NCBI GenBank assembly: GCA_900545735.1
Contig: URAC01000010.1
Span: forward strand, 1-20,995
Direction of reading: 5' to 3'
DNA from: an uncultured Bacillota bacterium
GTDB lineage: Bacteria > Bacillota > Clostridia > Christensenellales > UBA1242
DNA: 20,995 nucleotides
The notes beneath the pieces were generated by a model. It was not told the origin of the DNA. It made no database searches and saw only the letters and a program-made list of their open reading frames with translations. Within the stretch, counting starts at the first letter, position 1, and every line of letters starts with the position of its first letter. Of the stretch, positions 7,272-14,935 are shown piece after piece. The position numbers were made by a program, and so were the translations under genes.

Positions 7272-8500
7272 TTGTTAGATTTTATGCCATTATTGAAATT
7301 CTTTAATGCGTTTGACATAAATTCCATTTCATCTTTGTCTTCTTCTATTTTGATTTTTTTAGCATTGTCTATCAATTTGTTGATTAAAGTTTTAAAATCA
7401 TATTTTTCCTTGAATAGATAAAATGCTAATGAGCCTGGAATTGTGTTCAATTCGTTCACAAACACTTTATGGCTGTCCTTGTCAATTAAAAAATCAATGC
7501 GGACAACGCCCTTGCAATCAAATTTTTTAAATAGCGAAATTGCCAAATCTTTAATCTCTTCTTCCATTTCTCTTGGAATTTTCATATTATTTTTGCTTTT
7601 ATTTTCTGCCGCATCTTTTCTTTGCAAATATTTTTCATCAAAAGTCAAAAAATTATCTTTATGTTTAGGAAATTCAATGCTTGATGCCACTGCATAAGCG
7701 GAATTTCCCATAACCGCACAATTTACTTCTATATTTTTTTCAATAGATTTTTCGACCAATATTCTTCTATCATACTTGATTGCAACTTCAATACCAACTT
7801 CCAACTCATCTCTGTTTTTGCACTTTGAAATTCCAATAGAACTGCCTAAATTAGCAGGTTTTATGAACATTGGATAGCCAATTTCTTGTTCTAGCCTATC
7901 CATAAGCGTTTCAGGCTCTAATATGTAGTCTATTTTTTCAAAAAATGTGTATTCTGCTGTGTTAAAATTTGACGCTTTAATAACATCTTTCATAAAAATT
8001 TTGTCCATACAAAGCGCTGAAGACAGGCAAGAACAAGAGGTGTAAGGGATTCCACACATTGTCAAAAGCCCTTGCAAATTGCCATCTTCTCCGCTCCTGC
8101 CGTGACAACAAAGCACAGCACAATCAATTTTTACATTTTGTTTTAATTTTTTTATGCTATTTGTTTTGCTATTATTTTTAGTATTTAAATTTTCAACAAT
8201 TTGAAATTCTTTTTCACCTTTAAAGTATATGTTATTAGTCTTCTTTGCAATGAACAATCTATCGTTTCCCGCAATCAAACTCGCTTCAAAAATGCCTTTA
8301 TTTGACGGGTTAAAAGGCATAAAAGTTTGCAAATAGCAGAGTTTTTCGCCCACATAAATTTTATTTTGGCGTGAAATATACATAGGAATTACATTGAATT
8401 TTTCTCTATCAACATTTGATATCGCTTGCAGCCCTGTAATAATAGAAATATCGTGTTCGGCGCTTTTGCCGCCAAAAATAACTAAAACATTTTCTTTCAT
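7268..8500 (-). CDS. ddl: D-alanine--D-alanine ligase
   Basis: Ddl joins two D-alanines with ATP to make the dipeptide that ends the peptidoglycan stem peptide. The 410-residue ATP-grasp protein shows FGGKSAEHD (Glu15), HGRSGEDGNLQG (133-144), KPANLGSSIG (214-223), the substrate-loop Lys290-Tyr291, VRIDF (333-337) and the metal-binding VNELNTIPG (348-356). Glu15, Ser220 and Tyr291 line up with the Glu15-Ser150-Tyr216 triad of E. coli DdlB, which predicts D-Ala-D-Ala rather than D-Ala-D-Lac synthesis. It is longer than the usual 300-370 residues, with a poorly conserved Lys/Asn-rich insert near 95-122 and a charged C-terminal tail after about 380. AAAGAGG precedes ATG 8500. The gene has its own promoter and follows the fakA terminator. 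Confidence 0.95.
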   Translation of the reverse strand: MKENVLVIFGGKSAEHDISIITGLQAISNVDREKFNVIPMYISRQNKIYVGEKLCYLQTFMPFNPSNKGIFEASLIAGNDRLFIAKKTNNIYFKGEKEFQIVENLNTKNNSKTNSIKKLKQNVKIDCAVLCCHGRSGEDGNLQGLLTMCGIPYTSCSCLSSALCMDKIFMKDVIKASNFNTAEYTFFEKIDYILEPETLMDRLEQEIGYPMFIKPANLGSSIGISKCKNRDELEVGIEVAIKYDRRILVEKSIEKNIEVNCAVMGNSAYAVASSIEFPKHKDNFLTFDEKYLQRKDAAENKSKNNMKIPREMEEEIKDLAISLFKKFDCKGVVRIDFLIDKDSHKVFVNELNTIPGSLAFYLFKEKYDFKTLINKLIDNAKKIKIEEDKDEMEFMSNALKNFNNGIKSNK

Positions 8501-8515
8501 ACAAACCTCTTTAAG

Positions 8516-8545
8516 TTTATATGAACTTTTTTAAACATTTGACAA
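8516..8545 (-). promoter_or_regulatory. Candidate sigma-A promoter of ddl
   Basis: On the minus strand, TTGTCA (8545-8540) and TATAAA (8521-8516) are 18 bp apart, each matching consensus at five of six positions. The AAAGAGG ribosome binding site and ATG 8500 follow. The -35 overlaps the end of the T tract of the fakA terminator. Confidence 0.6.
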
Positions 8546-8572
8546 AAAAAATAAGCGATTAAATCGCTTATT
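8544..8572 (-). terminator. Rho-independent terminator of the asp23-fakA unit
   Basis: On the minus strand a perfect 10-bp stem AATAAGCGAT / ATCGCTTATT (8572-8563 and 8559-8550) with a 3-base loop is followed by a run of about eight T. The fakA TAA stop codon (8570-8568) lies inside the first arm. Confidence 0.88.
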
Positions 8573-10205
8573 CTAACGAAATTATATAGTAATAAACAGG
8601 TTGACCGCCATAAATGCTTGTAACTTCGCAATTTGGATATTCTTGTTCTAGTTCAGAACGCAAAACTTCAGCTTCTTCTTCCGTTAAATCCTCTCCATAG
8701 AACAATGTTATATTGACTATGTCTTCATTTATCATCTTGGAAATCAATTCTTTTGTTGTTCCATTAACATCGTTGCCTTTTGCCAAGATTGCTTTATCGT
8801 CAAGGCCTATAATTTCACCAACAGAAAGGTCAAATCCATCAACGTGAGTCGCCCTGACGGCGTATGTTACAGAGCCTGCTTTAACGCTTTCTAACGCTGA
8901 TGTCATATTTTCAATATTTTCTTCAACGCTTGCATCTGCGTTATATGCTAATGCTGCAGCAATTCCTTCTGGGATATTCTTTGTTGGAATAACGTGCAAT
9001 TTCCTATCGCACAAGTCTTTTGCTTGTTCTGCTGCCAAAATGATGTTCTTATTGTTTGGGAAAACAAAGATTTCTTCAGCAAGCACTTTATTTACAGCAT
9101 TTGAGATATCTGCAGCGCTTGGATTCATAGTTTGTCCGCCACGAATAATGTTATCAATCGTTAAATCAGTGAACAAGTTTGCAATTCCATCGCCTGGAGC
9201 AACTGCAACCATTCCCATAGGTTTGAGTTCTTCTTGTTTGCCGATATTCTTTTTGAGTTCACGATTTTGTTCAAGCATATTTTCAATCTTGATATTCCAA
9301 ATTTCACCAAGTTCTAGGGCATATCCAAGTGCTCTATTTGGCTCATTTGTATGAACGTGAACCTTAACAAGCGACAAATCGCCAATACAAAGGACAGAAT
9401 CACCTATAGCCATAAGTTTTTCACGCAATTTATCGATATCTGCCTCAGTTGTCTTCTTATTCATATGAATAACCATAAATTCTGTGCAGTATCCGAACTC
9501 AATTTCACCTAAATTATTGATGTCTGCAATAACATCATCATAAGTTTGAACAGGTTTTGGGTCATCAAAATTTATAACCAAGCTTTCATCGCCGCAAATT
9601 GCTTTATAAAAGCCTGTGAATAAGACGATAATTCCCCTTCCGCCTGCATCAACAACGCCTGCTTTTTTAAGAACAGGAAGCATTTCTGGTGTTTGTTGCA
9701 AGATTTCTTCGCCTTTATCAAGCACAATTTCAAAGAATTCCTCAAAATCAGCGTGTTTTTTGCAAGCTTCAAGTGCTGTTTCAGACATTGTGCGAATGAC
9801 AGTTAAAATTGTGCCTTCTTTTGGCTTTGTAACCGCTTTATATGCAACTTTTGCACCTTCTTCTATTGCTTTTGCAAATTGCTTTGTTGTTATATTTGCA
9901 TCACATTTTGCAAGCACTGAAGTCAATCCTTTAAGAATTTGAGATGTAATAACTCCAGAGTTTCCTCTTGCACCACGTAGCGCACCTTTTGCATACGCTT
10001 CGCAAAGTGAATCTAAATTATTGTTTATACAATTATTTACCTCAGTTGTTGCAGATTTTATTGTTAAAAACATATTTGTTCCTGTATCTCCATCTGGAAC
10101 AGGAAAAACATTCAAAGAGTCTATCATTTTTTTATTTTGTTCTAGCATACTAGCGCCAGCAACAATCATTTTTCTAAGCATTGCGCCGTTAATCTTATTT
10201 TGCAT
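8568..10205 (-). CDS. fakA: Fatty acid kinase subunit A / DAK2-domain protein (YloV)
   Basis: FakA phosphorylates fatty acids bound to a FakB (DegV-type) partner, feeding exogenous or recycled fatty acids into phospholipid synthesis. The 545-residue protein starts with a DhaL-type kinase domain: VPDGDTGTNM with Asp38 and Asp40 for Mg-ATP, and ARGNSGVI near 80. The middle domain has Cys240 (FGYCTEF) and His283/His285 (VHVHTNEP), matching the Cys/HxH pattern reported to bind metal in FakA. The C-terminal domain is the DegV-like part. I chose ATG 10205 because AGGTGA sits 8 bases upstream; a GTG four codons earlier lies inside that site. The gene is 15 bp downstream of the Asp23-like gene, the same order as Bacillus yloU-yloV. 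No fakB is in the window. Confidence 0.92.
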   Translation of the reverse strand: MQNKINGAMLRKMIVAGASMLEQNKKMIDSLNVFPVPDGDTGTNMFLTIKSATTEVNNCINNNLDSLCEAYAKGALRGARGNSGVITSQILKGLTSVLAKCDANITTKQFAKAIEEGAKVAYKAVTKPKEGTILTVIRTMSETALEACKKHADFEEFFEIVLDKGEEILQQTPEMLPVLKKAGVVDAGGRGIIVLFTGFYKAICGDESLVINFDDPKPVQTYDDVIADINNLGEIEFGYCTEFMVIHMNKKTTEADIDKLREKLMAIGDSVLCIGDLSLVKVHVHTNEPNRALGYALELGEIWNIKIENMLEQNRELKKNIGKQEELKPMGMVAVAPGDGIANLFTDLTIDNIIRGGQTMNPSAADISNAVNKVLAEEIFVFPNNKNIILAAEQAKDLCDRKLHVIPTKNIPEGIAAALAYNADASVEENIENMTSALESVKAGSVTYAVRATHVDGFDLSVGEIIGLDDKAILAKGNDVNGTTKELISKMINEDIVNITLFYGEDLTEEEAEVLRSELEQEYPNCEVTSIYGGQPVYYYIISLE

Positions 10206-10220
10206 TTTTATTCTCACCTA

Positions 10221-10571
10221 TTAAACGCGAACCCCGACGACGTGGACGTTAACCGTGTCGACAATCATTCCCGTGAAATTTTCTACACTATATTTAACAG
10301 CACTTTTCAAACTTTCGGCAACAGCACTGACAGAAACACCGTATTTGAAAATACAGTACAAATCAATAAAAATTCTACTATCAACGCTGGATATTTTTAC
10401 ACCTTTTGAATAAGGCTGTTTTTTAAAAAGTTCTGAGAGATTATCTTTTAAGGAATTTGGGACCAAATCTACAACACCATAACAATCTAAGGCAGCATAA
10501 CCTGCGACAACTGCTATTGAGTTGTCTGATATAGTTATTCTTCCATAATAATTTTTAGTGTCTACTGTCAT
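10221..10571 (-). CDS. Asp23/Gls24 family envelope stress protein (YloU-like)
   Basis: This 116-residue protein has the Asp23/Gls24 (DUF322) layout: a first strand GRITISDNSIAVVAGYAAL, a variable centre with IDLYCIFKYGVSV, then a helix and the family C-terminus VNVHVVGVRV. These small proteins form membrane-associated or cytoplasmic assemblies linked to cell-envelope homeostasis; precise function is unsettled. ATG 10571 is preceded by GAGG at a suitable distance. It is the first gene of a two-gene unit with fakA, the conserved yloU-yloV arrangement of Firmicutes. The transcript begins with a GC-rich hairpin. Confidence 0.9.
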   Translation of the reverse strand: MTVDTKNYYGRITISDNSIAVVAGYAALDCYGVVDLVPNSLKDNLSELFKKQPYSKGVKISSVDSRIFIDLYCIFKYGVSVSAVAESLKSAVKYSVENFTGMIVDTVNVHVVGVRV

Positions 10572-10581
10572 CAAAAAACCT

Positions 10582-10597
10582 CGCGAACTCTCTCGCG
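10582..10597 (-). promoter_or_regulatory. 5'-terminal hairpin of the asp23-fakA mRNA
   Basis: CGCGA (10597-10593) and TCGCG (10586-10582) on the minus strand pair around a 6-base loop. The predicted transcription start is near 10597, so the stem would sit at the very 5' end of the message and abut the GAGG ribosome binding site. It could stabilise the mRNA or modulate initiation. A T6 run follows, but it lies between the ribosome binding site and the ATG, so a premature terminator is a weaker reading. Confidence 0.5.
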
Positions 10598-10603
10598 TTG
10601 TAT

Positions 10604-10632
10604 AATATACTATATATTAATAAAAAATGCAA
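10604..10632 (-). promoter_or_regulatory. Candidate sigma-A promoter of asp23-fakA
   Basis: On the minus strand, TTGCAT (10632-10627) and TATATT (10609-10604) are 17 bp apart. The -35 is embedded in the 3' arm and T tract of the pta terminator. Confidence 0.6.
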
Positions 10633-10655
10633 GCATTTTAATTAAAATTGCTTGC
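10622..10655 (-). terminator. Rho-independent terminator of pta
   Basis: On the minus strand GCAAGC (10655-10650) pairs with GCTTGC (10634-10629), and the A/T core ATTTTAATTAAAAT between them is itself a palindrome. The stem is followed by ATTTTTT. It lies 18 bp beyond the pta stop codon. Confidence 0.82.
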
Positions 10656-10672
10656 GAAAAATGTTTATAAAT

Positions 10673-11653
10673 CTATGCCATCAAAATTGTTAAGACACTT
10701 GTAAATATGATATCTTCAACGCTTGCCCCGCGAGATAAATCATTTATTGGCTTGTTAAGCCCTTGAATTATTGGCCCGACAGCCCTTAAATTGCCAAACC
10801 TTTCAATCGCTTTATATGCTATATTTCCGCTTTGAAGGTCTGGGAAAATAAGCACATTAGCATCACCTTGTATGTTAGAATTAGGATATTTTAACTTGCA
10901 GACATTTGGAATCAACGCACTATCTAATTGCATCTCTCCATCAACTACAAAGTTGTGATTTTCTGCCTTTAAAATTTTAGCCGCATCTCTCATCTTCTCA
11001 GCACTTTCACCGCCAGCTGAGCCATTAGTTGAATAGGAAAGCAATGCCACTTTTGGTGCAATTTCAAACAAACTTTCAGCGCTTCTTGCTGTTTGAGATG
11101 CAATAATTGCAATTTCTTTAGCAGTTGGGTTGATATTCAAGCCAACATCGGCAAGGAGCAATTCTCCACCCTTTGGCATATATTTGTTTTTGCCTTGAAT
11201 CAATATAAACGATGAGGCAATTTCGCCTTTGTTTTTAACGCCAACAATTTGCAATGCAGTTTTAATCACTTTGCTTGATGTTGTTTCAGCGCCTGCAACC
11301 ATACAATCTGCAAAACCAGTTTCAACAAGAAGAGCGCCAAAAACTATTGGGTCTGAAACGAGATTTTCCGCTTCTTCAACCGTCATACCCTTTGATTTGC
11401 GTTTTTGATATAAAACTTTTACAAGTTCATCTCCGATATCTGATGTTCTTGGATTTATAATTGTCATTCCTTTAAGATTTTTATATCTCAAAACAAGCGC
11501 ACTTTCATCACCCAAAAGCACGACTTTGGCAATCTTCTTGCTATTTAAAAATTCTGCTGCTTTGATAATTCTGTCAGAAAAACCTGCTTCCGGGAAAACG
11601 ATAACCTTATCTCTTTTTTTAGCCTCTGCTAAAATGCTTTTTAAACTATTCAA
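10673..11653 (-). CDS. pta: Phosphate acetyltransferase
   Basis: Pta converts acetyl-CoA and phosphate to acetyl phosphate and CoA; with acetate kinase it yields ATP during fermentation. The 326-residue protein is the short clostridial-type enzyme, without the N-terminal regulatory domain of enterobacterial Pta. It shows the family segments KVIVFPEAGFSDRIIKAAEF near the start, DPIVFGALLVETGFADCMVAGA in the middle, LLSYSTNGSAGG, and the C-terminal GPIIQGLNKPINDLSRGAS. The start is TTG 11653: AGAGG lies 6 bases upstream and no in-frame ATG is near. ackA is not in the window. The gene has its own promoter and terminator. Confidence 0.95.
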   Translation of the reverse strand: MNSLKSILAEAKKRDKVIVFPEAGFSDRIIKAAEFLNSKKIAKVVLLGDESALVLRYKNLKGMTIINPRTSDIGDELVKVLYQKRKSKGMTVEEAENLVSDPIVFGALLVETGFADCMVAGAETTSSKVIKTALQIVGVKNKGEIASSFILIQGKNKYMPKGGELLLADVGLNINPTAKEIAIIASQTARSAESLFEIAPKVALLSYSTNGSAGGESAEKMRDAAKILKAENHNFVVDGEMQLDSALIPNVCKLKYPNSNIQGDANVLIFPDLQSGNIAYKAIERFGNLRAVGPIIQGLNKPINDLSRGASVEDIIFTSVLTILMA

Positions 11654-11671
11654 ATTATACCTCTATTTAAC

Positions 11672-11700
11672 AATATGAGAGCTTAGCGCTAACATATCAA
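11672..11700 (-). promoter_or_regulatory. Candidate pta promoter with a palindrome in its spacer
   Basis: On the minus strand TTGATA (11700-11695) and CATATT (11677-11672) are 17 bp apart upstream of the pta ribosome binding site. The perfect 10-bp palindrome TTAGCGCTAA (11683-11692) lies between the two elements, where a repressor could block RNA polymerase. The -10 is a weak match, and the palindrome could be chance in a 74-bp intergenic stretch. Confidence 0.35.
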
Positions 11701-11727
11701 AAATTTTATCTACATAACTTATTATAT

Positions 11728-12726
11728 ATGATTAAAAAACTTGTGTCAAATAAACTTAACATAAAAAATTTGATTTTCGCGTTGATGCTCTGTTTGATTA
11801 TCGCTTGTTTAGTTGCAAATCCTAGCAGATATATCAAAGTTTGCTTGGAAGGCATTTTGGTATTTGGCAAAAACATTTTACCCGCCCTTTTTCCTTTTAT
11901 TTTCTTCACAAAACTGCTCACTTCCACTGGCTATGTTGAACATATTTCAAATCATCTATCCCCCATTACAAAAAAACTTTACAATGCCCCAGCAATCTCA
12001 GCATATGTTTTTTTGATGAGCATCTTATCAGGTTATCCACTGGGAGCAAAGATAACCGCAGATTTATATGAAAAAGGTGAAATTTCGCGAGAGGAAGCTC
12101 ATAGAATTTGCTCATTTACATCTAATTCAGGTCCAATGTTCATAATTGGGACAGTTGGGGTTGGTATGATGGCAAATGCTAAAATTGGATATATAATTTT
12201 GATTTCTCATATAATTTCAGCGTTATTGAACGGCTTAATTTACAAGAAATATACTCCAAAATATGTTGAACTAATTTTGCCTGCACCAAGTCAAAACAAA
12301 AAGAAAGATTTGACGTTGTCTGAGTGTATGGAAAACTCAATAATTTCCGTCCTTTTAATTGGTGGATATATCGCAATATTTTTCATCATCACAGAAATAT
12401 TAAGCGCTCTAAACATTTTCTATCCTGTTATAAAATTGCTAGAAATGCTAGGAATAGAAGGTTCAATTTCAACTGGCGTCATAAATGGTTTGTTTGAAAT
12501 CACTAACGGCTGCAAAAGTATATCTGTCTTAGATATTAACGTAAAGTTGAAGACAATTTTGGCTTCCTTTATAATCAGTTTTGGCGGCCTTGCTGTTGCT
12601 TTTCAAGGACTGACCTTCTTGGACAAATTTAAAATTTCAAAACGCTTTTTCTTCCTTCAAAAATTCACTCAAGCCATTATTTCAACAGTAATCACAATCA
12701 TATTATGTGCCTTTATTCCACTTTAA
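11728..12726 (+). CDS. ylbJ: Sporulation integral membrane protein YlbJ-like
   Basis: This is a 332-residue polytopic membrane protein of the YlbJ family (nucleoside-recognition/Gate domain fold). Family marks are the N-terminal helix, FGKNILPALFPFIFF (46-60), SGYPLGAK (101-108) and SNSGPMFIIGTVG (132-144), with about eight helices. In Bacillus, ylbJ is switched on in the mother cell and contributes to spore formation; the transported or sensed molecule is unknown. No Shine-Dalgarno site precedes ATG 11728, so the exact start is uncertain. It is divergent from pta and heads a plus-strand run with recX and acpS, though recX appears to have its own promoter. Confidence 0.88.
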   Translation: MIKKLVSNKLNIKNLIFALMLCLIIACLVANPSRYIKVCLEGILVFGKNILPALFPFIFFTKLLTSTGYVEHISNHLSPITKKLYNAPAISAYVFLMSILSGYPLGAKITADLYEKGEISREEAHRICSFTSNSGPMFIIGTVGVGMMANAKIGYIILISHIISALLNGLIYKKYTPKYVELILPAPSQNKKKDLTLSECMENSIISVLLIGGYIAIFFIITEILSALNIFYPVIKLLEMLGIEGSISTGVINGLFEITNGCKSISVLDINVKLKTILASFIISFGGLAVAFQGLTFLDKFKISKRFFFLQKFTQAIISTVITIILCAFIPL

Positions 12727-12731
12727 AAGTT

Positions 12732-12759
12732 TTGCAGAAATTTAATTTTGTAGTAAAAT
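12732..12759 (+). promoter_or_regulatory. Candidate promoter of recX-acpS (leaderless geometry)
   Basis: TTGCAG (12732-12737) and TAAAAT (12754-12759) are 16 bp apart. The -10 ends 6 bases before the recX ATG, so transcription would start at or beside the start codon. No ribosome binding site is visible between them. Confidence 0.45.
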
Positions 12760-12765
12760 AAATTT

Positions 12766-13386
12766 ATGGCTGAAATTACAAATATAATCAAAAGCGGAAA
12801 GGACAAATATTCAATATATCTAGACAACTCGTTCTATTGTTTTTTAAATAGCGAAACTATTGTAAAAAGTGGCTTTAAGGTTGGTAAAAATGTTGATAAA
12901 GCGGAAATAGAAAGCGCACAATTTGAAAATGAAAAACTCGTTGCATTTGACAAAGCATTAAAATATTTAAGCGCCATAAAAAGTGAAAAACAGGTCAAAG
13001 ATTATCTCTTTGGCAAAGGCTATGCAAAAAAAACAGTAGATTTTGTCATTAAAAAACTTTATGAATATAACTATTTGAACGATGAACTTTTTGCAAAAGC
13101 ATATATCAGCAATTATCAAGCAAAAAAAGGCAAACGCCTTCTTGCTTTTGAACTGGAAACGAAAGGCATCTCACGAGAAATAATAAACAATTTGCTTGAA
13201 AATTTTGACGATAATGAAGAAATTATTTACGCCCTAGCAGATAAGTTTTTAAAAAACAAGCCATTGGACAATAAAACAGCAAAAAAGCTGATAAATCACC
13301 TATTTTCTAAGGGCTATTCATTCGATAAAATAAATAAAGTTGTCAAAAACAAATTTTATAATTTTGACAATATAAGTGAGGATTAA
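12766..13386 (+). CDS. recX: Regulatory protein RecX
   Basis: RecX binds RecA filaments and modulates their activity. The 206-residue protein shows the three-helix repeat architecture of the family: FDKALKYLSAIKSEKQVKDYLFGKGY (61-86), LYEYNYLNDELFAKAY (98-113), KRLLAFELETKGI, and a C-terminal repeat AKKLINHLFSKGYSFDKINKV. The N-terminal beta-rich extension (1-55) is typical of Firmicute RecX. There is no Shine-Dalgarno site before ATG 12766 and a -10-like TAAAAT ends 6 bases upstream, so the message may be leaderless. acpS follows after 2 bp and is probably cotranslated. Confidence 0.93.
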   Translation: MAEITNIIKSGKDKYSIYLDNSFYCFLNSETIVKSGFKVGKNVDKAEIESAQFENEKLVAFDKALKYLSAIKSEKQVKDYLFGKGYAKKTVDFVIKKLYEYNYLNDELFAKAYISNYQAKKGKRLLAFELETKGISREIINNLLENFDDNEEIIYALADKFLKNKPLDNKTAKKLINHLFSKGYSFDKINKVVKNKFYNFDNISED

Positions 13387-13388
13387 TT

Positions 13389-13757
13389 ATGGCAGTTGGC
13401 ATTGACATTTTAGAAGTTTCACGCGTTGAAAATTTGGTTAATTTAAACAAAATTTTTTTACAAAGTGAAATAGATTATATAAATAAATTTGCGAATAAAA
13501 ATGAACGCATTTGCGGATTGTTTTGCGCTAAAGAAGCGGTTTTTAAAAGTTTAAATTTGAGCAATTTGAATCATAAAGATATAGAAATTTGCCATCAAGA
13601 AAATGGTAAGCCTTATGTAAAATTTTACAATCAAACTTTGGAATATTTCAATCACAATTTTGATAAAATCCACATTTCAATTTCTCACACAAAAACAATG
13701 GCAACTGCAATAGCAATCGCCACTGAAAAACCTGCTTTCAAGCCAAAATGCCTATGA
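13389..13757 (+). CDS. acpS: Holo-[acyl-carrier-protein] synthase
   Basis: AcpS transfers phosphopantetheine from CoA to the serine of apo-ACP, switching on fatty acid synthesis. The 122-residue protein has the family motifs [10 protein letters not shown] (Asp6, metal ligand), [11 protein letters not shown] (Lys48-Glu49, Lys53) and [16 protein letters not shown] near the C-terminus, at typical length. It begins 2 bp after recX, with GTGAGGA at the end of recX serving as ribosome binding site. Its last 6 bp overlap the convergent acetyltransferase gene. Confidence 0.95.
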   Translation: MAVGIDILEVSRVENLVNLNKIFLQSEIDYINKFANKNERICGLFCAKEAVFKSLNLSNLNHKDIEICHQENGKPYVKFYNQTLEYFNHNFDKIHISISHTKTMATAIAIATEKPAFKPKCL

Positions 13758-14405
13758 TTTTTTAAATTTATTTTCTTTTGTCTTTTCAGAACATCTTGCA
13801 ACGCAAAATGTGCCTTTTTTTAAATTTTTTGTTACTGTTGAACCTGCCGCAATAAAGCAATCATCTTCAATTTCAATAGGCGCAATTAAATTACAATTAC
13901 AGCCTATAAAAACATCGTTTCCAATGATTGTTTTAAACTTTTGTTTTCCGTTATAATTTGCTATAACAACTCCACAGCCAAAATTGACCCTTTCACCCAC
14001 TTCACAATCGCCAATATATGTTAAGTGAGCACATTTTGTTCCGCTTTGAATTGTAGAATTTTTAATTTCCACAAAATTCCCAATTCTTAAATTATCTCTT
14101 AATTTGCTGTTTTGCTTTATATGTGCAAATGGTCCAATGGTGCAATTTTCGCCTATTTGGCTGTCTGAAATTTCAGACTTTTTAATAATTGTGTTTGACC
14201 CAATTTTTGAATTTGTTATACACGACAATGAATGTATTTCCGCTCCGCCACAAATATGACTTTGCCCATAAATTTCAACAAATGCGCCAATTTTTGCCCC
14301 ACTCTCAATTTGGACATTTTTCCCAATTCTAACAGTGTCTAAATTATCAAACGAAACGCCATTTTTTATAAGTCGTTTTAATTCTTTTCTGCTTTTTAAT
14401 TCCAT
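13752..14405 (-). CDS. Stand-alone GlmU-type glucosamine-1-phosphate acetyltransferase domain (left-handed beta helix)
   Basis: This 217-residue protein corresponds to the C-terminal acetyltransferase half of GlmU without the uridylyltransferase half. After a short leader it is made of hexapeptide repeats (for example [19 protein letters not shown]). GlmU catalytic positions are kept by alignment: Arg103, Lys115 in GNFVEIK, His127 and Tyr130 in HLTYIGD, Asn141, Asn150-Tyr151 in NYNG (NYDG in E. coli), Lys156 and Arg204. The position of E. coli Ser405 is Cys169. It should acetylate glucosamine-1-phosphate on the way to UDP-GlcNAc, or a related amino sugar. The start ATG 14405 has no Shine-Dalgarno site. 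It is convergent with acpS. Confidence 0.85.
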   Translation of the reverse strand: MELKSRKELKRLIKNGVSFDNLDTVRIGKNVQIESGAKIGAFVEIYGQSHICGGAEIHSLSCITNSKIGSNTIIKKSEISDSQIGENCTIGPFAHIKQNSKLRDNLRIGNFVEIKNSTIQSGTKCAHLTYIGDCEVGERVNFGCGVVIANYNGKQKFKTIIGNDVFIGCNCNLIAPIEIEDDCFIAAGSTVTKNLKKGTFCVARCSEKTKENKFKKS

Positions 14406-14467
14406 ATTATTTATTTATACAATTATCTAATTTTTTGTTCTAAATCTGCTTCAAAAAATTAACGCTA

Positions 14468-14496
14468 TTGACATCAAATAATCGATTTGTTATAAT
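14468..14496 (+). promoter_or_regulatory. Perfect-consensus sigma-A promoter
   Basis: TTGACA (14468-14473), a 17-bp spacer, and TATAAT (14491-14496): all twelve consensus bases with ideal spacing. The predicted transcription start near 14503 is only a few bases before the first ATG of the orphan gene downstream. Confidence 0.88.
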
Positions 14497-14506
14497 ATAA
14501 ATATCA

Positions 14507-14935
14507 ATGGGAAAAGGTATGAATTATTTAAATTTCTTAAGCAAAGAAGATATTGAACAACTTGTAGATAGTTGCAATTTAAAATTGCAAAATATGAACA
14601 ATAACTCAATATGTTTTGCCGAAAACAAAGAATTTGCATTGTTATTTTGTGAAAAAAATCCTTCAGCAAGAAATGAATTTTTTGATGTTTTTAAAAACAC
14701 GCTAGGCAAATTTGGCGATATGTTAGACACTTATGCCAACGGAATTGTGCTTTATTTGAACAGTTTTGAACTTTATGATAGTTTAAATGATAAAGATTAT
14801 TCAAATATTCTTTATAAAACGTTTCAAGAAAAATTTAGCATAAATGAAAACTTATTAAATCAATATAAAAAAGATTTCAAAAAACATCACTGCGAATCAA
14901 AGCAAGAACAAACTGACTCTGAATTCGATATGTAA
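14507..14935 (+). CDS. Hypothetical 142-residue protein behind a consensus promoter
   Basis: I do not recognise this protein. It is hydrophilic and appears mostly alpha-helical, with no signal peptide or membrane segment, so it is probably cytoplasmic. Notable segments are FALLFCEKNPSARNEFFDVF in the first half, an aromatic-rich centre (LYLNSFELYDSLN), and a charged, low-complexity tail ending in CESKQEQTDSEFDM. Two starts are possible: ATG 14507, four bases after the predicted transcription start, or ATG 14519, preceded at too short a distance by AAAAGG. The gene is monocistronic, bounded by the perfect promoter and by a strong terminator directly after the stop, so it looks like an independently and strongly expressed small gene. 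Confidence 0.75.
   Translation: MGKGMNYLNFLSKEDIEQLVDSCNLKLQNMNNNSICFAENKEFALLFCEKNPSARNEFFDVFKNTLGKFGDMLDTYANGIVLYLNSFELYDSLNDKDYSNILYKTFQEKFSINENLLNQYKKDFKKHHCESKQEQTDSEFDM

Noticed and set aside
7268..8500. Possible D-Ala-D-Lac (vancomycin-resistance type) ligase because FLTFDEKY has Phe where DdlB has Tyr
   Set aside because: Counting along E. coli DdlB, the specificity residue Tyr216 follows Lys215, at the end of FYDYEAKY. The matching residue here is Tyr291, which is retained; the Phe is at the Tyr212 position. The canonical D-Ala-D-Ala assignment stands.
10575..10597. Hairpin plus T6 read as a terminator/attenuator in the asp23 leader
   Set aside because: The ribosome binding site separates stem and T run, and the stem is only 5 bp; a 5' leader stem is the simpler reading.
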